Source: Pedobacter heparinus DSM 2366 (lineage in GTDB: Bacteria; Bacteroidota; Bacteroidia; Sphingobacteriales; Sphingobacteriaceae). From it: DNA of 64,000 bases. A program made the position numbers and the translations under genes. The notes under the pieces were generated by a model. The model was not told the DNA's origin, did no database searches, and saw only the letters and a program-made list of their open reading frames with translations. The stretch's first letter is position 1. Each line of letters starts with the position of its first letter. Below, one piece after another: positions 43,807-53,812 of the stretch. The stretch spans positions 2,604,001 to 2,668,000 of the forward strand of contig NC_013061.1 of assembly GCF_000023825.1 (NCBI RefSeq). Reading direction: 5' to 3'.

Positions 43807-46206
43807 TTATTTGATATTAAAACTTCCTGTTAATCTTATGTCTTCACTTGAGGCACCAATCATCACCTTAAAAGTTCCGGGTTCAATTACGTGCTGCATC
43901 TCGCGGTTCCATAATTTCAGATCATCAGGAAACAAAGTAAACTTAAGGGTTTTGGTCTCATTTGGTTTTAAGCTGATCCTTTCAAATCCTCTTAATATCT
44001 TTTCATAGGTGGTTACCGTACTCAATACATCCCTGATGTATAACTGCACTATTTCATCACCTTCAAGCTTTGCAGTATTGGTAATGTCTACACTGATACT
44101 GATGTTGCCGTCTTTTTCCTGTTCAATTGGACTGATCTTTAGATTGCTATAAGCAAACGTTGTATAACTTAGGCCAAAACCGAATGGATACAGTAAACCT
44201 TTAATTTTAGCCAGTTCACCCTCATCAGTTTGTGCATTAGGTTTAGAGGGAAAATTTAAAGGCAGCTGCCCTACAGATTTGGGAAAAGTAAGTGTTAACT
44301 TGCCCCCAGGGTTATAATCACCAAATAAAACATCAGCAACTGCAATTCCTCCTTTTACGCCAGGATATCCTGCATATACTATACCGTCGATATATTTATC
44401 TATCCAATTTATGCCCATAGGTTGTGTACCTATCATTACGGCAACAACCGGTTTTCCAGTTTTTTGAATGGCTTTGATGAGGTTTAACTGGAAACCAGGA
44501 AGTTCAAGTGTTGTGCGGCTTTTGTTTTCGCCTGCTGTTTTGGTATTGCCCCCTAAAACTACTATTGCTACGTCTGCTTTCATAGCTGTGTTAACAGCAT
44601 CTTCAATCAGGGCTATAGCTGTTGCATCAGGATCTTCCGGAAAAATCTCGCTTTCCGGCCAGTTCTTGTCTACCAGCTCGCAGCCCTTGGCATACCATAC
44701 CTTATCTGCTCCAATTTTATTACGGATACCTTCCAGTATGTTTGTACTTTTAGATTGAAGCGGGCCGTAATGCGTATGTGCGTAATCATTGTCGGCAGCA
44801 TTTGGCCCTATTACAGCAATCTTTTTTAAGGATCTTGAAAGTGGCAGGATTTGATTATTGTTCTTTAACAGCACAATACTTTCTTTAGATGCCTGTAAGG
44901 CAACTGCCTGATGGGCGATACTGTTTACCAGTTTTTCTGATGCTGCTGCATCTTTTACGTAAGGCTGGTCAAACAGGCCTAGCTTAAACTTTACCCGCAA
45001 AACATCTTTAACCCTGCTGTTAATTGTTTCTATGGGGATGCGTCCCTCATTAACCAGTTGCCGCGCATAAATAATGATGCTATCTGGTGGCCGAAAGGTA
45101 GTTCGCACATTTAATCCAGCCATAAAAGCCTGAAAAACGGCTTCTTTTAAATTGGCTGCAACATGATGCTTATTGTATAAATATTCAAGTGCATCGCTGT
45201 CACTTACCACATATCCACCAAAACCAAAATCCTTTCTTAAGCGTTGTGTTAGCCAGTATTCACTTCCGGTAATGGGAATGCCATTGTAATCATTATAGGA
45301 ACTCATCACCCCCATTATTCCGGCTTCCTGTATCACTTTTTTAAAAGGATAAAGCATGATGTCTTCTACTTCACGGGGTGAAACCTGAGGATCTGTTCTG
45401 GCAAGTCCCTCTCTTGCTCCTTTGTTGGCACTATATACTGCAAAATGCTTAGCTGTTGAGGCAATCTGGTTATTCTCCTGCATACCCAGGGTCATTTCTA
45501 CACCTAGACGGGCCACCAGGTAAGGATCTTCACCATATACTTCTTCCAGTCTTCCCCATCTCTGGTCCCTTGCCACATCAAGTATGGGGGCATACACATT
45601 GGTATAACCCAATGCCCTTGCTTCCTGGCCGGTGATTCTACCCATTTTCCTGATCAGGTTCCTGTTCCAGGTCATACCCATGTTTAACTGGGTAGGGAAA
45701 CCTGTGGCCTCGTAAGCTTCCACCCCTCTTATCCCCTCATTGGTAAAATCTACTGGTATTCCTAAACGGGTTTGCTCTATAAAAAAACGCTGCGTTTCAT
45801 TCATAGCCCATACATGTTTTTTAATATCAGTTACCAGTTCTGAGGTACTGGTTACACCCCAGGTTAGAAAGCCGTTCAAATGTTCGTCAATATTTGCAAT
45901 CCCATCTTTCCATATTGCCGTTTTCCATTCTTTTGTAGGTAAAGAGTCTTTCAATACACGTTTCCAGCCATATAGAGTGGCCATCTGACAGGTTTTCTCT
46001 TCCAGTGTCATTTGCGACAGCAGGTTGTCTATTCTTGCATTTAAAGGTTGGAGCGGATCTTCATAAATATCCTTTTTTCCATTTTTATTCAGATCGATCC
46101 AGCCTTTGCGATAAATTGGTGGATCGGCCTTAAAAGATGAGATGAGCGTTGTGAGGCTAACAACAACAATAAGTATGGGTAAGTTGCTGATTGAACGGTT
46201 CTGCAT
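43807..46206 (-). CDS. Family GH3 beta-glycosidase
   Basis: Secreted exo-acting glycoside hydrolase, 799 residues. N-terminal hydrophobic signal, then a calcium-loop-like stretch DLNKNGKKDIYEDP (38-51). GH3 barrel with the substrate-binding K253-H254 and the nucleophile D336 (YVVSDSDALEYL), a second alpha/beta domain (KIAVIGPNAADNDY, VVLGGNTKTAGENKSRTTLE) and a C-terminal FnIII-like domain (YPFGFGLSYTTFAYS). Substrate could be beta-glucoside, xyloside or GlcNAc; pairing with GH20 favours a GlcNAc-containing glycan. Part of the SusC/SusD operon. Confidence 0.95.
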   Translation of the reverse strand: MQNRSISNLPILIVVVSLTTLISSFKADPPIYRKGWIDLNKNGKKDIYEDPLQPLNARIDNLLSQMTLEEKTCQMATLYGWKRVLKDSLPTKEWKTAIWKDGIANIDEHLNGFLTWGVTSTSELVTDIKKHVWAMNETQRFFIEQTRLGIPVDFTNEGIRGVEAYEATGFPTQLNMGMTWNRNLIRKMGRITGQEARALGYTNVYAPILDVARDQRWGRLEEVYGEDPYLVARLGVEMTLGMQENNQIASTAKHFAVYSANKGAREGLARTDPQVSPREVEDIMLYPFKKVIQEAGIMGVMSSYNDYNGIPITGSEYWLTQRLRKDFGFGGYVVSDSDALEYLYNKHHVAANLKEAVFQAFMAGLNVRTTFRPPDSIIIYARQLVNEGRIPIETINSRVKDVLRVKFKLGLFDQPYVKDAAASEKLVNSIAHQAVALQASKESIVLLKNNNQILPLSRSLKKIAVIGPNAADNDYAHTHYGPLQSKSTNILEGIRNKIGADKVWYAKGCELVDKNWPESEIFPEDPDATAIALIEDAVNTAMKADVAIVVLGGNTKTAGENKSRTTLELPGFQLNLIKAIQKTGKPVVAVMIGTQPMGINWIDKYIDGIVYAGYPGVKGGIAVADVLFGDYNPGGKLTLTFPKSVGQLPLNFPSKPNAQTDEGELAKIKGLLYPFGFGLSYTTFAYSNLKISPIEQEKDGNISISVDITNTAKLEGDEIVQLYIRDVLSTVTTYEKILRGFERISLKPNETKTLKFTLFPDDLKLWNREMQHVIEPGTFKVMIGASSEDIRLTGSFNIK

Positions 46207-46227
46207 GCTAAAAAATTAATAAGGCTA

Positions 46228-46251
46228 AGATAGCGCTTTTCAGCGCTATCT
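46228..46251 (-). other. Intercistronic hairpin with GAAA loop
   Basis: AGATAGCGCT (46228-46237) and AGCGCTATCT (46242-46251) form a perfect 10-bp stem. On the minus transcript the loop is GAAA (GNRA type). It sits between the small lipoprotein and GH3 genes and is followed by TTATTAATTTTTT, so it may reduce read-through or stabilise the upstream susC/susD mRNA. Confidence 0.65.
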
Positions 46252-46258
46252 ATAGCTT

Positions 46259-46654
46259 CTAGGGGGTTATTGAGAGCACTATTTCTTTAACATCGCTGAC
46301 TGATCCATATACACTGGTATTACTTACTACAAAGGTTACTTTATAAGTTCCCTCTTCTGTATAGCTGTAAGGATAGGTTAACAATTGAGTGGTCATGTTT
46401 TGGATGGGCACGCCTATATCTGTTCTAGCCCCTGCGGTTATGCGGTCCCTGAATTCATACATGCGCCCCGTCTCGCCAGAATAAAAAGTTATGTAGTTTG
46501 AATTTCCTGAAAATGTGAAATCAATTTGTTCGCCAACTTTAAAAGTTGTTTTACCCTGTGCAATGGCAACATTAAAATTGGGGGCAACTACCTCCTTTTT
46601 GTTGCATGCTGATAACAGCAGGAAAAGTACAGGCAATAATAGTATTCTTTTCAT
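46259..46654 (-). CDS. Small surface lipoprotein of the GH3/GH20 locus (SusE-position)
   Basis: 131 residues from the ATG at 46652-46654, which gives a lipoprotein signal (MKRILLLPVLFLLLSACNKK). An upstream ATG at 46696 would add 14 residues overlapping the susD end. The mature part looks like one beta-sandwich (KVGEQIDFTFSGNSNYITFY, EGTYKVTFVVSNTS), similar to the N-terminal domain of DUF5017-type proteins. It is placed directly after susD, where surface glycan-binding proteins usually sit. Function inferred from position only. Confidence 0.75.
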   Translation of the reverse strand: MKRILLLPVLFLLLSACNKKEVVAPNFNVAIAQGKTTFKVGEQIDFTFSGNSNYITFYSGETGRMYEFRDRITAGARTDIGVPIQNMTTQLLTYPYSYTEEGTYKVTFVVSNTSVYGSVSDVKEIVLSITP

Positions 46655-46682
46655 TTTTATTAATTTAATTGTCTGCTGCATA

Positions 46683-48305
46683 TTAATATCCTTCATTTTG
46701 TACCATAGCTTTGTTTAACGACATTTCCAGAATTGGAATTGGGTACAACAAATGTGTTGCAGTAACCCTTTGTGCAGCATCCCTTGCATTTTTATAAATG
46801 GTAGTGGTCATGGCAGCATAAGTAGTAAACTCGGTAGCGGTGGCTTGCATGGTATTTACAAATATTCCCCACCTGATCAGATCAGACTTGCGTAAACCTT
46901 CAAAACACAGTTCACGTGCCCTTTCATCCTGTATCACTTTTAAAAATGCAGCTTTACTTAGTGAAATTGCCCCCGGATAATCGGCATTAGCCGGATTGGT
47001 TGCCCCTGCTAATAATTTGCCGTAACCACGTCTTCTTACTTCGTTAAGGGCATTAACCGCAGTGGCATTTGGCCCGTTATTTACTTCATTTTCTGCTTCG
47101 GCCAGCATCAGTAATACATCAGCATATCTGAGTATCTGGAAATTGGTTGACGTATAGTTTTTATTTTTAGGTGTTACCACTTCGTATTCACGGCGCCATT
47201 TAGCACAATTTCTTGCATAAATATTGGTAGCGGCAATATTCGCCTTTACACCGGATGCATTTAATGTATAGGTAGCTATTGCCCAATCTCTTCTAAGGTC
47301 ACGTTTAGATGCATCAGTGGCATTATATTCATAAGACGTGTATAGCTTTCTGGTTGTGCTTACAAAGCCGTAAGCAAAACCAACTGTAGGGATCAAATCT
47401 GTAGATGCAGAGCATTTCACACCGTTCTCGTTGCCGATCCGTCCACCTTCTCTAAAAGCGTCACTATTTGATCCGTATAATTCAGCTTCAAAAATGCTTT
47501 CCTTTATATCGTACTGATCTTTACAAAGGTTTATAAAAACCTGGCTGTAATCTGGATTTAAAGCATGTTCTCCATATTCATTCACTTTTGCAGCCCATGT
47601 AGCAGCATCTTTAAATTTAGCAACGTCATTTAAGGGATAACCAGCCATGTTAAGGCACACTCTGGCCAAAATACCACGTACAGCGGATTTAGAGACCCTT
47701 CCTCCGAAACCGATATCAGAAATCTTTTTGACCAATCCTTCCGCTTCAACCATATCTTTTAGAATCTGATCATAAACCTCCTTAACAGAATTACGTGGAA
47801 TATTAACATTGTTTATAGAGGTGGTTGGTGTCAGCTTTAAAGGTACACCACCCCAATTCTGTACCAGGATAAAATAATAAAAGGCCCGCAGAAAGAGAGT
47901 TTCACCTTTAACAACAGATTTTTTGCCCTCGTCCATATTTGCTTTATCCAGATTGGCCAGTAAAACGTTTGCCCGTTCTATGCCATCATACAGGTATCTC
48001 CATAGATCCCGTATCGTAGCATCATCGGCACCAAAATTATAATAGAAAGGTCCGGTTGGAAAGGAAGCATAAGAGAAGAATGACTCATCTGTACTGACTG
48101 CATGGCGAATGGGCAATTGTCCGCCAAATGTCTGCTCCCGGCTTAAAATATCATACACTCCGTTCAATGCAGTATTTACTTCTTTTTCATTATTAAAATA
48201 ATTTTCGGGGGCAACAAATGATGAGGGTACTTTATCTAAAAATTTCTTGCAACCAGTTGTTGAGCATATAATTGCCAAAAAACTTAAAAGAATTATTTTT
48301 TTCAT
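46683..48305 (-). CDS. SusD/RagB-family surface glycan-binding lipoprotein
   Basis: 540 residues. Lipoprotein signal with lipobox TTGC (MKKIILLSFLAIICSTTGCK), SusD N-terminal KFLDKVPSSFVAPENYFNNE, TPR part (GETLFLRAFYYFILVQNWGG, VPLKLTP), and C-terminal LRYADVLLMLAEAENEVN and DERARELCFEGLRKSDLIRW. It starts 34 bp after susC and forms the SusCD transporter complex with it. Downstream come a small lipoprotein, GH3 and GH20. Confidence 0.95.
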   Translation of the reverse strand: MKKIILLSFLAIICSTTGCKKFLDKVPSSFVAPENYFNNEKEVNTALNGVYDILSREQTFGGQLPIRHAVSTDESFFSYASFPTGPFYYNFGADDATIRDLWRYLYDGIERANVLLANLDKANMDEGKKSVVKGETLFLRAFYYFILVQNWGGVPLKLTPTTSINNVNIPRNSVKEVYDQILKDMVEAEGLVKKISDIGFGGRVSKSAVRGILARVCLNMAGYPLNDVAKFKDAATWAAKVNEYGEHALNPDYSQVFINLCKDQYDIKESIFEAELYGSNSDAFREGGRIGNENGVKCSASTDLIPTVGFAYGFVSTTRKLYTSYEYNATDASKRDLRRDWAIATYTLNASGVKANIAATNIYARNCAKWRREYEVVTPKNKNYTSTNFQILRYADVLLMLAEAENEVNNGPNATAVNALNEVRRRGYGKLLAGATNPANADYPGAISLSKAAFLKVIQDERARELCFEGLRKSDLIRWGIFVNTMQATATEFTTYAAMTTTIYKNARDAAQRVTATHLLYPIPILEMSLNKAMVQNEGY

Positions 48306-48339
48306 GTCCTATTTAGTTTAGGTAATTGTAATTGTATAA

Positions 48340-51300
48340 TTAAAAGGATAAACCGGCGCCAAAAGTAATGGTACGCGCACGTGGATAGGCTGAATAATCA
48401 AATCCAGGCGTTAATGCGGTTCGTTTAACATTTACTTCAGGATCTGAACCAGAATAATTAGTCCAGGTAAATAGGTTTTGTGCAGACGCGTAAACCCTTA
48501 AGCCTTTTATTTTAACAGTGTTTATTAGGGTTTTAGGAAGAGTATAACCTAAGGATACCGTCTTTAGCCTTAAGAATGATCCATCTTCTACAATTCTGGT
48601 TGAGTAATTGTATCCATATTGTCCACCGGAACGGTGCATGGTGGTATTTGTATTTTCGGGTGTCCAGCGGTCCTGATAAGTTGCATATTGATTCAGGAAG
48701 GCTTTGTTTCCAGCTTCAAATATAAGTTTGTTGGCATTTACAATATCATTGCCATAAGACCACTGTAAAAATACACCGAGGTCAAAATTCTTGTATTTGA
48801 AATTATTGGACATACCACCCTGATGTATTGGATAAGCACGACCTATTACAGTCCGGTCAAAATCATTCACTACACCATCACCGTTAATATCCCTGTATTT
48901 GATATCTCCTGGCCTGATCGAGGTTCTGGCATTACCATTTGTAGCAATTTCAGGTTTCAAAAGATAGGTGGTTGGTGTTGGCTGAGTAAAATCATCAAGC
49001 TGATAAACACCATCCCAGATGTATCCGTAAATCTGCCCTATGGGTTGGCCAAGTTTCGCAATATATAGTGGAACAGCACTATAAAAACTATCCCAGCTAA
49101 TGTTACTTGTCAAGCTTTCCTGGTTTTCAGTAAGTTCAATAATCTTGTTTCTGTTAAAGGCAATATTGAAGCTGGTGGTCCAGGAAAAATTTTTATTTTT
49201 AATATTGGTGGTATTAATTGAAAACTCGAAACCTTCATTTCTGGTGGCACCAATATTTTTAAATGCACTTACATACCCGCTTGTATAGGGCAATAAGGCA
49301 TTTAACAGTAAATCTGTGGTGTTTTTACGATAGTATTCTGCAGTAAAACCTATTCTGTCTTTCAAGAACCCTACATCCAGCCCAATGTCTGTTTGTTTTG
49401 TACTTTCCCATTTTAAGTTCGGACTTCCCACATTTGTAATGTTTATGCCCTGGGCCAATCCGTTATTGAAAGAATAATAAGAATTAATCGGATAAGTCAT
49501 TTGGGCAAAGCGGTCGCCATCTCCAACCCTGTTATTGCCTGTAATACCCCAGCTTAATCTCAATTTGGCATCTGAAAGAAAGGAAATATTTTTCATGAAG
49601 TCTTCATTGATCAATTTCCAGGCAATAGCTCCCGAAGGAAAATAACCCCATTGATTGCCCGGGCCAAACTTAGATGAACCGTCTGCACGCATCGAGGCAG
49701 TAAAGAGATACTTATTTTTATAACTGTAATTTACCCTTGCCAAACCAGAAACCAACGCCCATTCAGAGTTATAGGAAGTCACAGGTTGTGGAGTTCCCGA
49801 GGCCAGGCCACTTAAGCCAAGTGCTTCGTTAGGCAAGGCATTTGCAGACAGACCGTAGTATCCATATTTATTACCATTTAAGGTAAATCCACCAATTACA
49901 TTGAGTTTATGGTTTTTGTCAAACTTCTTGTCGTAAGTTAAAATGTTCTCATTTGACCAGGTAGTGGTCTCAAAATTTGTGATGCTACCATTTGGTCCGT
50001 TCGTGAAAGGGTTTGAGGGACTTCCACTATAAGTATTTGAGTTGTTAAAAGACTCTGCACGTCTTTGTACCCTATTTATTCCACCGCTTATCCTCAGTTT
50101 AAGTCCGGGTATAAAAGTATACTCTGCATATCCGTTTCCTACAAAATTTCTTGCAAAAGTTTGTCTCAATTGATTTTCCGCAGTCATGATCGGGTTAAAC
50201 CGATAATCTGTAGAAGTATTTACAAAATCATCCGAAGGTTCTTCTATTACATCTTCAGGCAATACACCAATAGGCGTTACAGGTCTGTATCCCCAAACAC
50301 TATATAAAAAATTGTTCATTGAAGAATTGGCGGCAGTTGAAGTTGCCGAACCAAAAGTTTTAGAACTTGTATAAGTAAAGTCTGCCCCTACTTTAAATTT
50401 ATTATTTACAGTCTGGTCCAGGGTCATCTTGGCTTGCTGGCGTCGGTAACCGGAATTTATAATTGTCCCATCCTGCATAAATATTTGTCCTGACAGGGAA
50501 TAACGCGTTTTCTCTGTTCCGCCCGACATCGATAGAGAATGGCTCTGCATTGGCGCCGTTCTGAAAAGCTGACTTTGCCAGTCTATTCCCTTTACATTAC
50601 GGTAATCTTCCAGTGTATATTTATACCCTATAGGTGGGTTTGTAGGGTTAACAGGATCTGCGATTGGTCCCAGATACGCATTTTTAAAATCAGTAGCCGT
50701 AATTTCACTCTGCAATTTTAAATATTCATAAGGGCTCATCAATGGTACTTCATAAATGTTATTCTGAATGCCATAAGAACCATTGTACTTAATAACAGGC
50801 AAACCCACTTTACCCCTTTTGGTTGTTATGATAATTACACCATTTGCTCCTCTTGCACCATAAATAGCACTTGCCGAAGCGTCCTTTAGTACATCAATGG
50901 ATTCGATTTCTTCAGGGTTAATGGCATTGTTGTCAAAATTTTCGGTAGGAAAACCATCTATTACATATAAAGGCGAATTGTCCTGCGTCAAAGAATTTGC
51001 TCCCCTGATGATGATGTCGATACCAGATCCTGGCTGCCCTTCAGATGAGGTTACCTGTACACCTGCCACGCGACCAGCCAGCGCCTCATCAAAAGACCTT
51101 ACTGGTGCCTGTTGAAAATCACTGATGTTAACCTGTCCAACAGAACCGGTTAGGTCACTTCTTTTGGCTGTACCGTAACCAATTACCACGACTTCATTTA
51201 ATTTAGACTGATCTATATCCAGGCCGATGGTTAATTGTTTCTGGTTGTTAACAGCAACCTCTTTAGTCAGAAAGCCTATATAGGAGATCACAAGTATTGA

Positions 51301-51822
51301 TTTTGAATCTATACCTTTTAGCTCAAACTCTCCGTTGCCATTAGCCGTTGTACCTTTTGTTTCACCTTTAACCCTTACATTGGCACCAGGCAAAGGTTTC
51401 CCATCACCGTCCAATACCTTTCCCCTGATGTCTATTGTTGCAACGTACTGGTTTATGGGTGTTTTGCTTGATTTAATCACAACAGTTTTATCCTTAATTG
51501 AATAAGATAGCTGTTGGTTTATAAATAGCTTTTCTAAAGCATCATCGATAGACACGTTCGAAAAGTTGACATTTACAGCTTTGGAATTTGCCAGATCCGT
51601 ATCTTCGTAAAGAAAACTAAACCCACTTTGGGCCCTGATCTTTTTTAATACTTTTTCCAGTTGCGCATTCTTTTCAGAAAGCGTTATTTTCTGACCATAG
51701 GTTGCAGCACTTACCTGCAGTATTGCAATCGTCAGCATTGTTATTGTTAATCTCATAACCAGCAGGAATTTCGTTATATAGCAATGAGGTTTAAATAAAA
51801 TCTTTGTAGAAATTTTATACAT
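48340..51822 (-). CDS. SusC/RagA-family TonB-linked outer membrane receptor
   Basis: 1160 residues. Signal peptide core MRLTITMLTIAILQVSAATY within a longer N-terminus, then an STN domain (QKITLSEKNAQLEKVLKKIR), a carboxypeptidase-like sandwich (GKVLDGDGKPLPGANVRVKG), LNEVVVIGYGTAKRSDLTGS, the plug (LKDASASAIYGARGANGVII) and the barrel. The STN domain fits signalling to the FecR at 52003-53133. AACCAAA (51833-51839) precedes the ATG. A hairpin resembling the one at 11183-11207 lies in the gap to fecR. Predicted cargo: oligosaccharide containing N-acetylhexosamine, inferred from the downstream GH20. Confidence 0.95.
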   Translation of the reverse strand: MYKISTKILFKPHCYITKFLLVMRLTITMLTIAILQVSAATYGQKITLSEKNAQLEKVLKKIRAQSGFSFLYEDTDLANSKAVNVNFSNVSIDDALEKLFINQQLSYSIKDKTVVIKSSKTPINQYVATIDIRGKVLDGDGKPLPGANVRVKGETKGTTANGNGEFELKGIDSKSILVISYIGFLTKEVAVNNQKQLTIGLDIDQSKLNEVVVIGYGTAKRSDLTGSVGQVNISDFQQAPVRSFDEALAGRVAGVQVTSSEGQPGSGIDIIIRGANSLTQDNSPLYVIDGFPTENFDNNAINPEEIESIDVLKDASASAIYGARGANGVIIITTKRGKVGLPVIKYNGSYGIQNNIYEVPLMSPYEYLKLQSEITATDFKNAYLGPIADPVNPTNPPIGYKYTLEDYRNVKGIDWQSQLFRTAPMQSHSLSMSGGTEKTRYSLSGQIFMQDGTIINSGYRRQQAKMTLDQTVNNKFKVGADFTYTSSKTFGSATSTAANSSMNNFLYSVWGYRPVTPIGVLPEDVIEEPSDDFVNTSTDYRFNPIMTAENQLRQTFARNFVGNGYAEYTFIPGLKLRISGGINRVQRRAESFNNSNTYSGSPSNPFTNGPNGSITNFETTTWSNENILTYDKKFDKNHKLNVIGGFTLNGNKYGYYGLSANALPNEALGLSGLASGTPQPVTSYNSEWALVSGLARVNYSYKNKYLFTASMRADGSSKFGPGNQWGYFPSGAIAWKLINEDFMKNISFLSDAKLRLSWGITGNNRVGDGDRFAQMTYPINSYYSFNNGLAQGINITNVGSPNLKWESTKQTDIGLDVGFLKDRIGFTAEYYRKNTTDLLLNALLPYTSGYVSAFKNIGATRNEGFEFSINTTNIKNKNFSWTTSFNIAFNRNKIIELTENQESLTSNISWDSFYSAVPLYIAKLGQPIGQIYGYIWDGVYQLDDFTQPTPTTYLLKPEIATNGNARTSIRPGDIKYRDINGDGVVNDFDRTVIGRAYPIHQGGMSNNFKYKNFDLGVFLQWSYGNDIVNANKLIFEAGNKAFLNQYATYQDRWTPENTNTTMHRSGGQYGYNYSTRIVEDGSFLRLKTVSLGYTLPKTLINTVKIKGLRVYASAQNLFTWTNYSGSDPEVNVKRTALTPGFDYSAYPRARTITFGAGLSF

Positions 51823-51888
51823 TTGATTTAGTTTTGGTTATTATAAATACTTGTTTTGCGACATTTTTTATACCACCTGAACATTTTG

Positions 51889-51913
51889 TCAGGAGTGTTG
51901 GTAGCACTCCTGA
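51889..51913 (-). other. Hairpin between fecR and susC
   Basis: TCAGGAGTG (51889-51897) and CACTCCTGA (51905-51913) form a perfect 9-bp stem over a 7-nt loop (TTGGTAG). It shares GTGTT...GCACTCC with the element at 11183-11207 in the other complete locus. The rest of the 180-bp gap shows nothing else clear. Confidence 0.7.
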
Positions 51914-52002
51914 TTTTATATACTGGTGTTCCTGATTGTGCGCTAAGGGGCTCGTTTGGATTTTTTCATTTCTGTTTTATTTTATATTTGGTTTATTCTT
52001 AT

Positions 52003-53133
52003 TTACTCGTTTATATAGCGCGTTACTTTTATTTTACGTTCCTCAACACTGAACTTTACTTTATTGGTCATTTCCAGCATTTGTAAAACATCGGAAACAT
52101 TTGAATATCTCGATACAGTACCCGTAAACCTCATTGAATTTACATTCCCTTCATATTCCACATCAACATTATACCACCTGGAAATTTTGCGCATAATTGC
52201 CGTAATGGGTTCACTCGAGAACATAAATTCGCCGTTTTTCCAGGCGATGGCCTGCTCTGTTTCCACTTCTTTTACCTGTATACCCGATGCGCTTAGAACA
52301 GATTCCTGCCCCGGTTTTAGTATCTTTTCAAATAATACCGAACTGACATGTACTGCTCCTTCTATCAATGTCGTTTTTACCACAGGTTCGTCACCATAGG
52401 CATTAATGTTGAAATGTGTACCCAGCACTTTTACATCCTGGTTTACACTATGCACAATAAATGGTTTGGCCTTATCCCTGTACACCTCAAAATAAGCTTC
52501 CCCCTTCAGTTCAACGGCCCTTTCTTTTAATGTAGCAAATGAAGTAGGATATTTTAGCGATGAAGCTGCATTTAGCCAGACTTTAGAACCATCGGGGAGT
52601 AATATCTGGTATTGCCCGCCTCTTGGGGTTTCAATGGTATTATAGACATTATTAGCTGCAGGGTCATTAACCGATGATAGTTTATAAACCAGCTGCCCGT
52701 TTGCAGCTTTGGTGATTTCTACGCCTGCCTCTTTAACTATTGTACCATTGTTCAGCTCGGTAAGCGCAATCCGTTTTCCATTGCCCAGCGTTAAGTATGC
52801 TACATTGCCACCTGGCGCAATACTTTTATTTGTGCTGCTCAGGCTTTCTTTTCTAGATGAATTTGAAAGGAAATAACTGGTAACGGCCGATAAAGTGACC
52901 AGTATTAACGATGCTGCAACATATTTATACCATGCAGCAAATCTTTTTGGTCTGTCCGAATTTATATCAGTGCCCATAGCCGCAATATCCCGGTCCATCT
53001 CTTCTTCCAGCAAAGCATCCATTTCATGGTTACTTATCATTCCAAATAAGGACTGCAATTCTTTTTCAGACGCTGCATTTTTTGCATAACGCTGAATCAA
53101 TTTTCTTTTATGGCTTGAGTTTTTGTCTTGCAT
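52003..53133 (-). CDS. FecR-family anti-sigma factor
   Basis: 376 residues from the ATG at 53131-53133; a longer frame begins only with TTG at 53202. Cytoplasmic N-terminus (MQDKNSSHKRKLIQRYAKNA), one membrane segment (WYKYVAASLILVTLSAVTSY), FecR core (IETPRGGQYQILLPDGSKVW, LNAASSLKYP, GEAYFEVYR) and a DUF4974-type end (IMRKISRWYNVDVEYEGNVN). It would inhibit the sigma factor encoded 91 bp upstream and receive the signal from the SusC at 48340-51822. Confidence 0.94.
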   Translation of the reverse strand: MQDKNSSHKRKLIQRYAKNAASEKELQSLFGMISNHEMDALLEEEMDRDIAAMGTDINSDRPKRFAAWYKYVAASLILVTLSAVTSYFLSNSSRKESLSSTNKSIAPGGNVAYLTLGNGKRIALTELNNGTIVKEAGVEITKAANGQLVYKLSSVNDPAANNVYNTIETPRGGQYQILLPDGSKVWLNAASSLKYPTSFATLKERAVELKGEAYFEVYRDKAKPFIVHSVNQDVKVLGTHFNINAYGDEPVVKTTLIEGAVHVSSVLFEKILKPGQESVLSASGIQVKEVETEQAIAWKNGEFMFSSEPITAIMRKISRWYNVDVEYEGNVNSMRFTGTVSRYSNVSDVLQMLEMTNKVKFSVEERKIKVTRYINE

Positions 53134-53224
53134 ATCCTGAATCGGTTTTAGCCCTTTTACTGATATGACGATTAAGGCATACCCACAGGGTACCCCTCTC
53201 AATAAAATAAAATTCAGGTACGCA

Positions 53225-53812
53225 TTAAAAACTTGATAATAAGATAAATAGAATGCTCATTGAAATCCCCAGTTCCGTTTCAGCAGCAGTACGTAAAACC
53301 TTCATCGACCTTACCATGTGTTTTTTTATGGCATGCCGGGATATGCCCAGAATTGCGGCCGCCTCATCATAGCTTTTATATTGTTGTCTACAGAGTTTAA
53401 AAACTTCCTGGGTTTGCGGGGGCAATCTCAATAAAGTGTTATCAATAAAATTGAGATATTCATTGTATTGCTGATTTTCCTCTGTGATATTGTTATCTAA
53501 TGGATAAGCCTGAAGAATTAAATTCATGGCCGTTTGTTCAACTGCAGCCCGTTTTAAAAAATCGAGACACTGGCGTTTGGCAATTGTAAACGCATAGGCA
53601 TTAAATGAGTTGATGGTGCTCAGTTCTTCTTTATTTTCCCAGATTTTTAGAAAAACATTCTGACAAATATCATCAGAGAGTTGGGAAGACTTTAAATATT
53701 TTTTAATAAAAAGATAAACACGCAAACGATAACGTTCATAAATAATTGTAAAAGCCTCTTCATTGCCAGAAGATACGAGTTGCAATAAGGAATGTTCAGC
53801 TGTGTATCTCAT
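53225..53812 (-). CDS. ECF RNA polymerase sigma-70 factor
   Basis: 195 residues. Region 2: NEEAFTIIYERYRLRVYLFI and DDICQNVFLKIWENKEEL. Region 4: LPPQTQEVFKLCRQQYKSYD, EAAAILGISRHAIKKHMVRS. Hydrophobic tail (SMSILFILLSSF). It heads the sigma-FecR-SusC-SusD-lipoprotein-GH3-GH20 locus. The 270-bp region upstream is AT-rich and contains no clear -33/-7 pair. Confidence 0.94.
   Translation of the reverse strand: MRYTAEHSLLQLVSSGNEEAFTIIYERYRLRVYLFIKKYLKSSQLSDDICQNVFLKIWENKEELSTINSFNAYAFTIAKRQCLDFLKRAAVEQTAMNLILQAYPLDNNITEENQQYNEYLNFIDNTLLRLPPQTQEVFKLCRQQYKSYDEAAAILGISRHAIKKHMVRSMKVLRTAAETELGISMSILFILLSSF

Noticed and set aside
44141..44170. GCAAACGTT inside the GH3 gene as a LacI site
   Set aside because: Only half of the CAAACGTTTG palindrome is present and it lies within coding sequence.
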